A DNA stretch of 64,000 nucleotides from Pedobacter caeni (GTDB lineage Bacteria > Bacteroidota > Bacteroidia > Sphingobacteriales > Sphingobacteriaceae), in NCBI RefSeq assembly GCF_900129215.1, contig NZ_FQUQ01000008.1:1-64000 (forward strand), read 5' to 3'. Of the stretch, positions 27,185-35,270 are shown in pieces. The position numbers were made by a program, and so were the translations under genes. Positions within the stretch are counted from its first letter, which is position 1; each line of letters opens with the position of its first letter. The notes under the pieces were generated by a model. It made no database searches and was not told where the DNA came from. It saw only the letters and a program-made list of their open reading frames with translations.

Positions 27185-27751
27185 ATGAAGAAAATGTTTT
27201 TTTTAATGCTTTTCAGCATAAGCACGATGACTTATGCGCAGGAAAAAACCGGGGCAAAACAGTTTTGGGAAAACCTGAAGAAACATTGTGGAAAATCTTA
27301 TGAAGGCAGTATCTCTGCAGGTGTGGGAAACGATGATTTCAGCAATAAAACGTTGATTATGCATGTCCGTTCCTGTGAAGACAATACGATCAGAATTCCA
27401 TTTTTTGTAGGGGAAAACAAATCCAGAACCTGGGTGCTGACTTTTGCCAATGACCGGATTACGCTCAAACATGACCATCGCCATGAGGATGGTTCAGAAG
27501 ATAAAGTAACACAATATGGTGGAACAGCTTCCAATTCCGGATTGCCGGAAATTCAGGTTTTTCCTGCAGATCAACAAACTGCAAGCCTGCTGCCCAATGC
27601 TTCAACCAATGTATGGTGGATCACACTGGATAAAGATGTTTTTTCTTATAACCTGAGAAGAATAGGCTCAGACAGACTATTTACAGTGAAGTTTGACTTA
27701 TCTAAAACCGTAGATACGCCTTCCGCTCCCTGGGGATGGAAGGAAAAATAG
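27185..27751 (+). CDS. Exported protein of unknown function
   Basis: 188 residues from the ATG at 27185 (MKKMFFLML). A clear signal peptide ends at TYAQ. The mature part has KHCGKSYEGSI, IMHVRSCEDNTIRIPFFVGENKSRTW and LKHDHRHEDGSEDKVTQYGG, then FPADQQT. The motif pair 'PF.VGENKSRTW' and 'KHDHRHEDG' looks strongly conserved, as in an uncharacterised secreted family. The His/Asp/Glu-rich motif could bind a metal or be catalytic. It is monocistronic and convergent with the TetR gene, with one base between stops. Confidence 0.75.
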   Translation: MKKMFFLMLFSISTMTYAQEKTGAKQFWENLKKHCGKSYEGSISAGVGNDDFSNKTLIMHVRSCEDNTIRIPFFVGENKSRTWVLTFANDRITLKHDHRHEDGSEDKVTQYGGTASNSGLPEIQVFPADQQTASLLPNASTNVWWITLDKDVFSYNLRRIGSDRLFTVKFDLSKTVDTPSAPWGWKEK

Positions 27752-27752
27752 C

Positions 27753-28328
27753 TTATAAAGCAGCTTTAACGAGAAAAGGCAATAGTTCCTTCTGGAAGCT
27801 CACGAAGTTTTTCCGTACATCAGAATCACTCACAGAAGTAAAGGCGAATGAAAATACAATGCTCTTACTTGCTTTCAATAAAAAAGCCAATCCTTCTTTT
27901 CTGGAAGGATTATTCTTAAAGTGATCCAGTTCAAGGTAAGCAGAAAGCAACAGAGACTCCAGCTGATCTGAAAGGTGTTTTAAAAACTCCTGAGAGTTGG
28001 CATTCTCCCTTACAAAATCCCAACCTATAAATTCATTACAAACCGTATAAGTCAGCCTGCAGGTTTTCATAACAAGGGCTTTCAAATGCTCTTCTTCATT
28101 TGCAAACTGAGCTTTGTTTTTAAGGATTTCGTGTAGGTTCAAATCCAGATAATCCATTAGAATGGCATCCAATACCTGCTCCTTACTCTCAAAATACTTA
28201 TATATCGTTGCTTTGGCTATACGTGCTTTCTTCGCAATCTCGTTTACACTTGTTTTGTGATACCCGTATTTCCTGAATAACTCTTTAGCTGCTCTAATTA
28301 TACTTTCTTTAATTTTCTCTGGTTCCAT
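27753..28328 (-). CDS. TetR family transcriptional regulator
   Basis: 191 residues. An N-terminal TetR HTH (about 5-50: IIRAAKELFRKYGYHKTSVNEIAKKARIAKATIYKYFESKEQVLDA) is followed by an alpha-helical ligand-binding region. It represses target genes until a ligand is bound; the ligand is unknown. The ATG at 28328 is used. A TTG one codon earlier is less likely. The upstream lipoprotein stop overlaps it by one base (TGATG). It is the third gene of the pheS operon, which is an unusual place for a TetR repressor. Confidence 0.9.
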   Translation of the reverse strand: MEPEKIKESIIRAAKELFRKYGYHKTSVNEIAKKARIAKATIYKYFESKEQVLDAILMDYLDLNLHEILKNKAQFANEEEHLKALVMKTCRLTYTVCNEFIGWDFVRENANSQEFLKHLSDQLESLLLSAYLELDHFKNNPSRKEGLAFLLKASKSIVFSFAFTSVSDSDVRKNFVSFQKELLPFLVKAAL

Positions 28329-28747
28329 CAATTAGATACATTTATCATGTCATCGCTCCCTATATGGACACGATATGATTTTAAATAACGTACTGCTGGT
28401 GCCTTCGAAGGGCTACCATCAATAAGTGAAAATTTAGCCCCTGAACAAGGATCGGTAGCAGTAAATCTGTTATCTGCAACTACTTGACAACGTTGTTCAG
28501 GATTGACAGAACTACAACGGTCAAATGCGACATAACTACGGGGAGCGACCTCAATAATAATTAAACCGGCAACCCCATAATTATCTACAGTTAGAATACC
28601 ATTTGTCGTCTTAGCAGACTCAATCTTGAATTGTTGTATAGAAATACGATAATTCACAAGAATATTAGGAATATAGCTCCCTTCATCCTTGCCACAACCG
28701 GCAAAAAGTAACAACAGCATCAGTGCTCCGGTTATCCTTTTGATCAT
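28328..28747 (-). CDS. Lipoprotein with a degenerate Rieske-like fold
   Basis: 139 residues. Signal peptide with lipobox LFAGC (Cys18). The mature protein has NYGVAGLIIIEV, SYVAFDRCSSVNPEQRC and DPCSGAKFSLIDGSP.KAPAVRYLKSYRV. The order (aromatic/Asp-Arg, a Cys pair, Cys-containing loop before a G-x-P-x-x-PA-L-Y segment) resembles the Rieske fold. The His ligands of a [2Fe-2S] Rieske site (CxH, CxxH) are absent, so a cluster is unlikely. Two bases separate it from pheS and it overlaps the TetR gene. Confidence 0.55.
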   Translation of the reverse strand: MIKRITGALMLLLLFAGCGKDEGSYIPNILVNYRISIQQFKIESAKTTNGILTVDNYGVAGLIIIEVAPRSYVAFDRCSSVNPEQRCQVVADNRFTATDPCSGAKFSLIDGSPSKAPAVRYLKSYRVHIGSDDMINVSN

Positions 28748-28749
28748 TA

Positions 28750-29787
28750 TTATATCAATGAGGTTTTATATTGTTTCAGGAATCTTGCATCATTCTCAGA
28801 GAATAATCTCAAATCTTTAATTTCAAACTTAAGATTCGCAATTCTTTCAATTCCCATTCCGAATGCAAAACCACTGTATTTTTTTGAATCAATACCGCAA
28901 TTCTCCAATACATTAGGATCTACCATTCCACAACCCAGAATCTCAACCCATCCACTGTATTTACACATCTGGCATCCTGCTCCTTTACAAATGGTACAGG
29001 AAATATCCATCTCCGCAGAAGGTTCTGTGAAAGGGAAATAAGAAGGACGGAAACGAACTTTAGTTCCTTCTCCATACAATTCCTGTACAAAATAGAATAA
29101 GGTCTGTTTCAGATCTGCAAAAGAAACATTTTCATCCACATACAATCCTTCCACCTGATGGAAGAAACAATGTGCCCTTGCGGATATGGCTTCATTACGA
29201 TAAACACGTCCCGGCATAATTGCCCTGAATGGTGGTTTTCCTGCTTCCATCATTCTTACCTGGACGGAAGAAGTATGGGTACGCAAAGCGATGTCACCCT
29301 TTTCTCCACCTTTTTTGATGAAGAAGGTATCCTGCATATCACGTGCCGGATGTTCTTCAGGGAAATTGAGCGCAGAGAAGTTATGCCAGTCGTCCTCAAT
29401 TTCGGGACCTTCAGCAACAATAAAACCTAGTTTATTAAATATTTCTACAATTTCTCTTCTTACCAGAGCCAAAGGATGGCGTGCACCAACCTCAAAACCT
29501 TCACCTGGTAAAGTCAGATCCAGACCTGAGTCTTTAGCAGTATCAGCCACTTCAGTCAGGTCTTTAAGCGATTGATATTTAGCCTCTGCCAATTGCTTAA
29601 ATTCATTTAAAACCTTGCCTAAGGTTCTTTTTTCCTCAGGAGAAACAGCTTTAAATTCATCAAAAATATCTTTGATAATTCCTTTTGTACCAAGGAACTT
29701 AATACGGAATTGTTCTAATTCATCTGCATGATCAGTAGAAAATGCATTTATTTCGGCGGTATATTGTGTTATCTTCTCTTGTAACAT
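28750..29787 (-). CDS. pheS: Phenylalanyl-tRNA synthetase alpha subunit
   Basis: 345 residues. An N-terminal coiled-coil arm, then class II motifs: GEGFEVGARHPL, the motif 2 region RTHTSSVQVR and RVYRNEAISARAHCFFHQVEGL, and motif 3 FGMGIERIANLKF. It carries a Cys pair segment CTICKGAGCQMCKYSGW (zinc-ribbon-like) in the catalytic domain. With PheT (not in the window) it charges tRNA-Phe. A TATATTTG -7 box is 5 bases before the ATG. The lipoprotein and TetR genes follow in the same operon. Confidence 0.96.
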   Translation of the reverse strand: MLQEKITQYTAEINAFSTDHADELEQFRIKFLGTKGIIKDIFDEFKAVSPEEKRTLGKVLNEFKQLAEAKYQSLKDLTEVADTAKDSGLDLTLPGEGFEVGARHPLALVRREIVEIFNKLGFIVAEGPEIEDDWHNFSALNFPEEHPARDMQDTFFIKKGGEKGDIALRTHTSSVQVRMMEAGKPPFRAIMPGRVYRNEAISARAHCFFHQVEGLYVDENVSFADLKQTLFYFVQELYGEGTKVRFRPSYFPFTEPSAEMDISCTICKGAGCQMCKYSGWVEILGCGMVDPNVLENCGIDSKKYSGFAFGMGIERIANLKFEIKDLRLFSENDARFLKQYKTSLI

Positions 29788-29792
29788 GAGGC

Positions 29793-29800
29793 CAAATATA
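29793..29800 (-). promoter_or_regulatory. -7 box very close to pheS start
   Basis: TATATTTG on the minus strand with only GCCTC between it and the ATG. If used, the pheS mRNA is leaderless. Confidence 0.4.
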
Positions 29801-29827
29801 CAGCTATTTATACAATATTTTTATAAT

Positions 29828-29883
29828 CGCTGAGTCCAAAAATCAACTTGAAGATGATCTCCAACAGGAAAATGGACTCAGCG
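29828..29883. repeat. 11-bp inverted repeat between kbl and pheS
   Basis: CGCTGAGTCCA (29828-29838) and its exact reverse complement (29873-29883) flank a 34-base loop. It lies between kbl and pheS, both read leftward. It could be the kbl terminator (weak T run) or a regulatory hairpin before pheS. Confidence 0.6.
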
Positions 29884-29890
29884 CTATATT

Positions 29891-31078
29891 TTAAATCACG
29901 CCAAGCGCTTTACCAACTTTGGTAAATGCAGCGATTGCTTTGTCTAAATGGTGTTGTTCATGAGCTGCAGACAACTGTACACGAATCCTCGCTTTACCTT
30001 GTCCAACTACAGGATAGTAGAATCCAATAACATAAATACCTTCTTCCAGCATTTGTGCCGCAAACTCCTGTGCTAATTTTGCATCATACAGCATCACCGG
30101 AACAATCGGATGAACGCCTTCTTTAATGTCAAAACCTGCTTCAGTCATTTTCTTACGAAAATAAACTGTATTGCTTTCCAGCTTATCTCTTAAATCAGTG
30201 GTCTCACTCAGCATATCCAACACCGCAACAGAAGCACCGGCAATCGCTGGAGCTAAGGTATTAGAGAATAAATAAGGACGTGAGCGCTGACGTAACATGT
30301 CAATAATTTCTTTTTTACCCGCAGTAAAACCTCCGGAAGCACCACCCAATGCTTTACCTAAAGTACCGGTAATGATGTCTACCCTATCCATCACATTAAA
30401 ATGCTCATGGGTTCCGCGGCCTGTCTTTCCGATGAAACCGGTACAGTGCGACTCATCGATCATCACCAATGCTTCATATTTATCAGCAAGGTCACAGATC
30501 TGATCCAATGGCGCAACCACCCCATCCATTGAAAAAGCACCATCAGTAACAATAATACGGTGTCTGGCATCTTTAGCGGCAATCAATTGCTGCTCCAGAT
30601 CTGCCATATCTGCATTTTTATACCTGAAACGTTTTGCTTTACACAGACGTACCCCGTCAATAATAGAAGCATGGTTCAGTTCATCTGAAATGATGGCATC
30701 CTGATCGTTAAATAAAGGCTCAAACACCCCACCGTTTGCATCAAAAGCCGCAGCATATAAAATGGTATCTTCTGTACCTAAGAATTGAGAAAGCTTTGCT
30801 TCCAACTCTTTATGCACATCCTGAGTACCACAGATAAAGCGTACCGATGACATGCCGTAGCCGTATTTATCAATTGCTTTTTTAGCCGCTTCAGTTACAC
30901 GTGGATCAGAGGATAGCCCCAGATAGTTGTTTGCACAGAAGTTGATCACTTCCTGTCCTGTACTCACTTTAATGTCTGCACCTTGTGGTGTAACAATTAC
31001 ACGTTCACGTTTAAATAAACCGTCTTTTTCTATTTGCTCCAGTTCTTGTTGCAGAACGGGTTGTAATGTTTTATACAT
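29891..31078 (-). CDS. kbl: Glycine C-acetyltransferase (2-amino-3-ketobutyrate CoA ligase)
   Basis: 395 residues, the length of E. coli Kbl. NFCANNYLGLSSDPRV, GYGMSSVRFICGTQ, DELNHASIIDG, MIDESHCTGF and the PLP Lys in TGTLGKALGGASGG are typical of this alpha-oxoamine synthase. It cleaves 2-amino-3-oxobutyrate with CoA to glycine and acetyl-CoA. I start at 31078 (MYKTLQPV) rather than at a TTG seven codons earlier. Its partner enzyme, threonine dehydrogenase, is encoded at 55571-56521. A -7 box lies 22 bases upstream. Confidence 0.95.
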   Translation of the reverse strand: MYKTLQPVLQQELEQIEKDGLFKRERVIVTPQGADIKVSTGQEVINFCANNYLGLSSDPRVTEAAKKAIDKYGYGMSSVRFICGTQDVHKELEAKLSQFLGTEDTILYAAAFDANGGVFEPLFNDQDAIISDELNHASIIDGVRLCKAKRFRYKNADMADLEQQLIAAKDARHRIIVTDGAFSMDGVVAPLDQICDLADKYEALVMIDESHCTGFIGKTGRGTHEHFNVMDRVDIITGTLGKALGGASGGFTAGKKEIIDMLRQRSRPYLFSNTLAPAIAGASVAVLDMLSETTDLRDKLESNTVYFRKKMTEAGFDIKEGVHPIVPVMLYDAKLAQEFAAQMLEEGIYVIGFYYPVVGQGKARIRVQLSAAHEQHHLDKAIAAFTKVGKALGVI

Positions 31079-31100
31079 ACTATTATTTGCTTGTTGCAAC

Positions 31101-31108
31101 CAAAGTTA
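31101..31108 (-). promoter_or_regulatory. -7 box of kbl
   Basis: TAACTTTG on the minus strand, 22 bases before the ATG. The -33 element is not convincing. Confidence 0.45.
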
Positions 31109-31219
31109 TAAAAATATCGTCTTCCAGTGATAACCTTATTTAATCATCAATAACAAACTTTAACAAGATTATTGTGTTAACTAACATTAACATAACGATA
31201 TTTAGGCCTTAATATACAC

Positions 31220-33670
31220 ATGAAGAGAATCCATCTAACGTTTTTAATCATATTCAGCAGTATCGGCGCCCTATTTGCACAGGAATTTAAATTGAAAGGA
31301 AGTATTAAAGACACCGATGGAACAGCAGTTCCTTTTGTTTCAATATACATTAAGAATACCACTAAAGGAACCTCAGCCAATGTTGATGGGGTCTACTCCC
31401 TGGCATTAGACAAGGGCACCTTTAATATTGTGTTCAAGGCCATTGGTTATAAAGCCATAGAAAAGGAGATCAGCATTGCTGAAAACACCACAGAAGATGT
31501 CGTACTGACTGCCGAGGCATACACTCTTTCGGGAGTAACCATCGATGGCAATGCAGAAGACCCTGCCTATGAGATTATCCGCCAGGCCATAAAAAAAAGG
31601 AAAGAACACTTAACAGAAGTAAAAGCATATACCACTGATGTTTATATTAAAGGTGTACAAAAACTGGTGGGTGCCCCGAAGAAATTCTTCGGAAGAGATG
31701 TTCGAAAAACCCTGGACCTGGATACCAACAGGAAAGGAATATTATACTTATCTGAATCCACCTCTACTTTTGCCTTTGAACGCCCGGGGAAAATCCATGA
31801 AGAAATGATTTCCTCGAAAATTTCCGGACGGAACAATGCGTTTAGCTTTAACAAAGCCTCCGACCTGATTATTAACTTCTATGACAACATCCTGTTAGAT
31901 AATTCGATGAGTGCGCGGGGATTTGTGTCTCCTATTTCTGATCATGCATTGCGTTATTACCGATATAAATTATTGGGTACGAGTATTGAAAACGGAGCAA
32001 CCATTAATAAGATCCAAATCATTCCCAGAAGGGAGCATGACCCTGTATTCAGGGGAATCATCTATATTAAAGAGGACAGCTGGCACCTGGTAAATGCCAA
32101 TGTTTACCTTACCGCAAACTCAGGAATCAACCTAATAGATACGTTAAAGATCTCCCAGCAATTTCTGAAAGTGGAAGACACGTATATGCCTTCCAATATG
32201 AACTTCCAGTTTAACGGAAATGTTTTTGGTTTTAAGTTTGAAGGATACTATGCAGGGGTTTATAGCAATTACAACATCCATCCCAACTTCCCCAGGAATT
32301 ATTTTAATGGTGAGATCTTAAAAATCACCAAAGCCGTAAATAAAAAGGATTCTCTTTTCTGGCTGAACAACAGACCCATCCCACTCACGCCCGAAGAGAG
32401 CCGTGATTATATCAGAAAAGATAGCATTGCTGCTTTAAAGACTTCTAAGCGCTACCTGGATTCCCTGGAAAAGGCAAATAATAAATTTGGGATTGCTAAA
32501 ATGCTGATTACCGGATATACCATTAATAACCGCTATGAACACAAACGACTGAGGCTTGACCCCATCCTCCCTGCTCTATTTTACAACACAGTAGAGGGGT
32601 TTGGAGCAAGATACGGTGTTACTTATACCAAAGACCTGGAATACGGTGCTTTCTATAGCATCCGTCCGGAGGTCAGGTACGGGTTTTCCAACAAGCTGCT
32701 CACCGGATCCTTAAGTGGAAATTATTTTTATGATCCTATAAAACGTGCGAGCATTAGTGCCAGCGCCGGCTCCGGAATCTATGACCTCAACAATTATGGA
32801 AGTATGAGTTTACTATCCAACTCCTTCAACTCTTTATTCTTCGAAACCAACTTCTCTAAATTCTATAAAAAGGAATTTGCAAATATTGAAACCAGCAGAG
32901 AACTGACCAATGGATTACAGGCCACCATATCTGCTGAATTTAACCGGAATACCAATCTGGTAAATACCACCACTTATAAGATCAAAGATCTAAAGGGAGA
33001 AACTTTCAGCTCTAATAACCCTTTTAGTCCGGAGGTAGAAAGCCCATTGTTCCCCACCTATGAAGCCTTTATACTGAATGCTTCCCTTACTTATACCGTC
33101 GGACAAAGCTATATTACCCGCCCTGAACGGAAGATTTATCAGGAGTCAAAATATCCAAGCATTCGCGTATCTTACAAAAAGGCCTTTAAAGGTATCCTGA
33201 GCAGTGATGTCGACTATGATCTGATCTCTGCTGAGGTCTATCAAAATAAGATCAATTCCGGATTATGGGGTTATTCCTCCTTTGTAGTGGGTGCAGGGAA
33301 ATTCCTGAACAACGCACAGGTATACTACCCCGAATTTCAACACTTCAGAGGAAACAACTCCTTGTTTGGCTTACCTGAATTGAGAAAATTCCTTTTCCTT
33401 GATTTTTACTTATACAGCACAGACAGAGCATACTTTGAAGCACATTTTGAACATAACTTTTCCGGATTTTTCACAAACAAGGTGCCATTGCTCCGAAAAT
33501 TGAAACTGGAGGAGCTTGCCGGTGTCAGCTATCTTAGCCAGCCTTTAAAAAGAAACTACACGGAGTTCTATTTTGGTCTGCAACGTTTGATCTTCCGGGC
33601 AGCATACGGCTTTGCCTATGATGGCAATAAAAGGGTAAATCATGGCTTCAGACTTTCTTACGGTTTTTAA
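31220..33670 (+). CDS. DUF5686 outer-membrane protein with CarboxypepD_reg-like domain
   Basis: 816 residues. Signal peptide (about 1-20, ends LFAQ), then a CarboxypepD_reg-like beta-sandwich (about 22-105: GSIKDTDGTAVPFVSIYIKNTTKGTSANVDGVYSLAL). A helical linker (EIIRQAIKKRKEHL) follows, and then a long segment of amphipathic beta strands ending in a Phe (HGFRLSYGF), as in outer-membrane barrels. This layout is DUF5686, a Bacteroidota outer-membrane family of unknown role. It is not a TonB-dependent receptor: no plug domain is visible. Confidence 0.85.
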   Translation: MKRIHLTFLIIFSSIGALFAQEFKLKGSIKDTDGTAVPFVSIYIKNTTKGTSANVDGVYSLALDKGTFNIVFKAIGYKAIEKEISIAENTTEDVVLTAEAYTLSGVTIDGNAEDPAYEIIRQAIKKRKEHLTEVKAYTTDVYIKGVQKLVGAPKKFFGRDVRKTLDLDTNRKGILYLSESTSTFAFERPGKIHEEMISSKISGRNNAFSFNKASDLIINFYDNILLDNSMSARGFVSPISDHALRYYRYKLLGTSIENGATINKIQIIPRREHDPVFRGIIYIKEDSWHLVNANVYLTANSGINLIDTLKISQQFLKVEDTYMPSNMNFQFNGNVFGFKFEGYYAGVYSNYNIHPNFPRNYFNGEILKITKAVNKKDSLFWLNNRPIPLTPEESRDYIRKDSIAALKTSKRYLDSLEKANNKFGIAKMLITGYTINNRYEHKRLRLDPILPALFYNTVEGFGARYGVTYTKDLEYGAFYSIRPEVRYGFSNKLLTGSLSGNYFYDPIKRASISASAGSGIYDLNNYGSMSLLSNSFNSLFFETNFSKFYKKEFANIETSRELTNGLQATISAEFNRNTNLVNTTTYKIKDLKGETFSSNNPFSPEVESPLFPTYEAFILNASLTYTVGQSYITRPERKIYQESKYPSIRVSYKKAFKGILSSDVDYDLISAEVYQNKINSGLWGYSSFVVGAGKFLNNAQVYYPEFQHFRGNNSLFGLPELRKFLFLDFYLYSTDRAYFEAHFEHNFSGFFTNKVPLLRKLKLEELAGVSYLSQPLKRNYTEFYFGLQRLIFRAAYGFAYDGNKRVNHGFRLSYGF

Positions 33671-33672
33671 AA

Positions 33673-33713
33673 AAGGATCAACAAGGCAATCAGGTGTTGC
33701 CTTGTTGATCCTT
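33673..33713. terminator. Terminator between convergent genes
   Basis: A perfect 17-bp stem (33673-33689 with 33697-33713) with a 7-base loop. The T run is on the minus-strand side (TTTTTT), so it best serves the unknown leftward gene, but it also closes the DUF5686 transcript. Confidence 0.85.
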
Positions 33714-33718
33714 CTCAA

Positions 33719-34453
33719 TCAATTCTCCATACTCATCATCCGGTGATAAATACTCATGATGAGCTCTGCCGGAAAATAACTGTAATCCTTATTTTTAATC
33801 TCGGCTTCGAAAGGCAATACATTCCAGCCCTCATCTCCTTTAATTTTAAATTCATGGACTACATGAATACATTCCAATAGTTTCTCCAGTAGTTCATACA
33901 TGGGAAAAGAAAGATGTCCGTTATCCCGTTCCTCAGACATTGGAGTTGAACGGACACTATAGAACAGAATCAGATCCAGTTCATCCTGCCATTCCGTAAG
34001 ACTTTGGTATTGAAAGATATCATCAAATACAAGTTTTACATTATTGATTTCCTGGTCTTCCAGCACACGGCAGGACTTCATTACATCATTCGACAATCTT
34101 TTCCTCAGCTCTATAAAAGAAGTTTCTCTCCACATCCCCCTACTCTGGAAAAGTGGATCACCTTCTACGATATACAATTCCACAAACTCATTATTTAACA
34201 TTAACCAGGCCATCTCAAGAAACCTGGTAATATGTTGATGCACACACATTAGTCTGGAACGGTCATATACTTTTTCTTTTCCATAATCCGAATTGGTAAA
34301 GGACAGGGTTAACAACAACCGGAGTTCCTGCCTGAACAATTCCAGGTCAGTTACATCAAAAAACTCTTCCACCACCAATAAAGGGTTTTCTATTTCTTCT
34401 TTTCCTAAATACCTGAATGTGGGATTTTCTAATCCCTCGTGACGTTTTTTCAT
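33719..34453 (-). CDS. Protein of unknown function divergent from S24 regulator
   Basis: 244 residues, mostly helical, no signal peptide. Features seen: NPLLVVEEFFDVTDLELFRQELRLLL near the start, a central acidic stretch and FEAEIKNKDYSYFPAELI near the end. The 'NPL.VVEEFFD' start recalls a family common in Bacteroidota next to transposases or mobile regions, but the family role is unknown. It is read away from the S24 gene across a 123-base region with an inverted repeat, so it is the best candidate for the regulator's target. Confidence 0.7.
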   Translation of the reverse strand: MKKRHEGLENPTFRYLGKEEIENPLLVVEEFFDVTDLELFRQELRLLLTLSFTNSDYGKEKVYDRSRLMCVHQHITRFLEMAWLMLNNEFVELYIVEGDPLFQSRGMWRETSFIELRKRLSNDVMKSCRVLEDQEINNVKLVFDDIFQYQSLTEWQDELDLILFYSVRSTPMSEERDNGHLSFPMYELLEKLLECIHVVHEFKIKGDEGWNVLPFEAEIKNKDYSYFPAELIMSIYHRMMSMEN

Positions 34454-34512
34454 AATAATGATTTTTAATTAACAGTATAACAATTATAGTTTAAAACATT
34501 ATATTAGCTAAA

Positions 34513-34540
34513 TAATTAATGCAATCTTACGCATTATTAA
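34513..34540. promoter_or_regulatory. Possible operator between S24 gene and its neighbour
   Basis: Imperfect inverted repeat TAATTAATGC / GCATTATTAA (8 of 10 bases pair, 34513-34522 with 34531-34540, 8-base spacer). It lies in the divergent intergenic region, 36 bases before the S24 gene. Confidence 0.45.
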
Positions 34541-34576
34541 TCAAAAGACAAATCAATTAAGAAAATAAATAAAACT

Positions 34577-35263
34577 ATGAGGAAAAACATTTATTTAGAG
34601 ACCGAAAAAACAGGCGCCAGGCTTAAAGAAGCCAGACTGGCCAAACAGATGACCCTATCTGAGTTTTATACTCCTATTACTAAACATATAGGGAATTGCT
34701 CTTCCATTGAAAGTGGAAGAAGAAGAATCGGAAAACGATTATCAAAAGAAATTCTGGAACACCACAGAATCAACCCCAGGTACCTTAATACAGGTATGGG
34801 AGAAATGTTCCTGAAATCTGATGATCCCAATGAACAGCTTCCCCATCTGGAAGAAGGTGTCCCTTATTTTAACATTAACTTTAGTGAAATGACTTTTGGA
34901 GAACTTCAGGTATTTCAGGAGCCACCTGAATACTATGTAAATTACCGCCCTTTCAATGATTGTGACGCTTACCTTCCTATATATGGAGATAGCATGTATC
35001 CTAAATTTACAAGTGGGGAGATCATTATTGTAAAAGAAATCAGGAACCGCGATGTCATTCAATGGGGCGAAGCCTACCTGATCGTAACCGATGAACGGGC
35101 GAATAACATCACGACCGTAAAATTATTATTTGAACATCCGAATTCAGAGCAGATTGTCTTGCGATCGCTAAACCCCGATTATAAAGGAGATACCGTGCTT
35201 CAAAGGGCAGTCATCAAGAGAATGTTCCTGGTCAAGGGAAAAGTAACCAGGAATCACTTGTAA
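34577..35263 (+). CDS. XRE/S24 (LexA-CI type) regulator
   Basis: 228 residues. An N-terminal helix-turn-helix (about 12-65: GARLKEARLAKQMTLSEF, IESGRRRIGKRLSKEI, then NPRYLNTGMGEMF, a signature of Bacteroidota phage-type repressors) is followed by an S24 peptidase domain with IYGDSMYPKFTSGE (nucleophile Ser139) and TTVKLLF (general-base Lys182). The linker has no obvious Ala-Gly cleavage site. Such proteins repress phage or damage-response genes and can self-cleave with RecA. No other phage genes are nearby, so this may be a domesticated repressor. Confidence 0.85.
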   Translation: MRKNIYLETEKTGARLKEARLAKQMTLSEFYTPITKHIGNCSSIESGRRRIGKRLSKEILEHHRINPRYLNTGMGEMFLKSDDPNEQLPHLEEGVPYFNINFSEMTFGELQVFQEPPEYYVNYRPFNDCDAYLPIYGDSMYPKFTSGEIIIVKEIRNRDVIQWGEAYLIVTDERANNITTVKLLFEHPNSEQIVLRSLNPDYKGDTVLQRAVIKRMFLVKGKVTRNHL

Positions 35264-35270
35264 TCGGGAA

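Noticed and set aside
31220..33670. TonB-dependent receptor
   Set aside because: The N-terminal domain is shared with SusC proteins, but there is no plug domain. The layout is DUF5686.
33719..35263. Prophage
   Set aside because: Only the S24 regulator looks phage-like. No integrase, capsid or tail genes and no attachment repeats are seen nearby.
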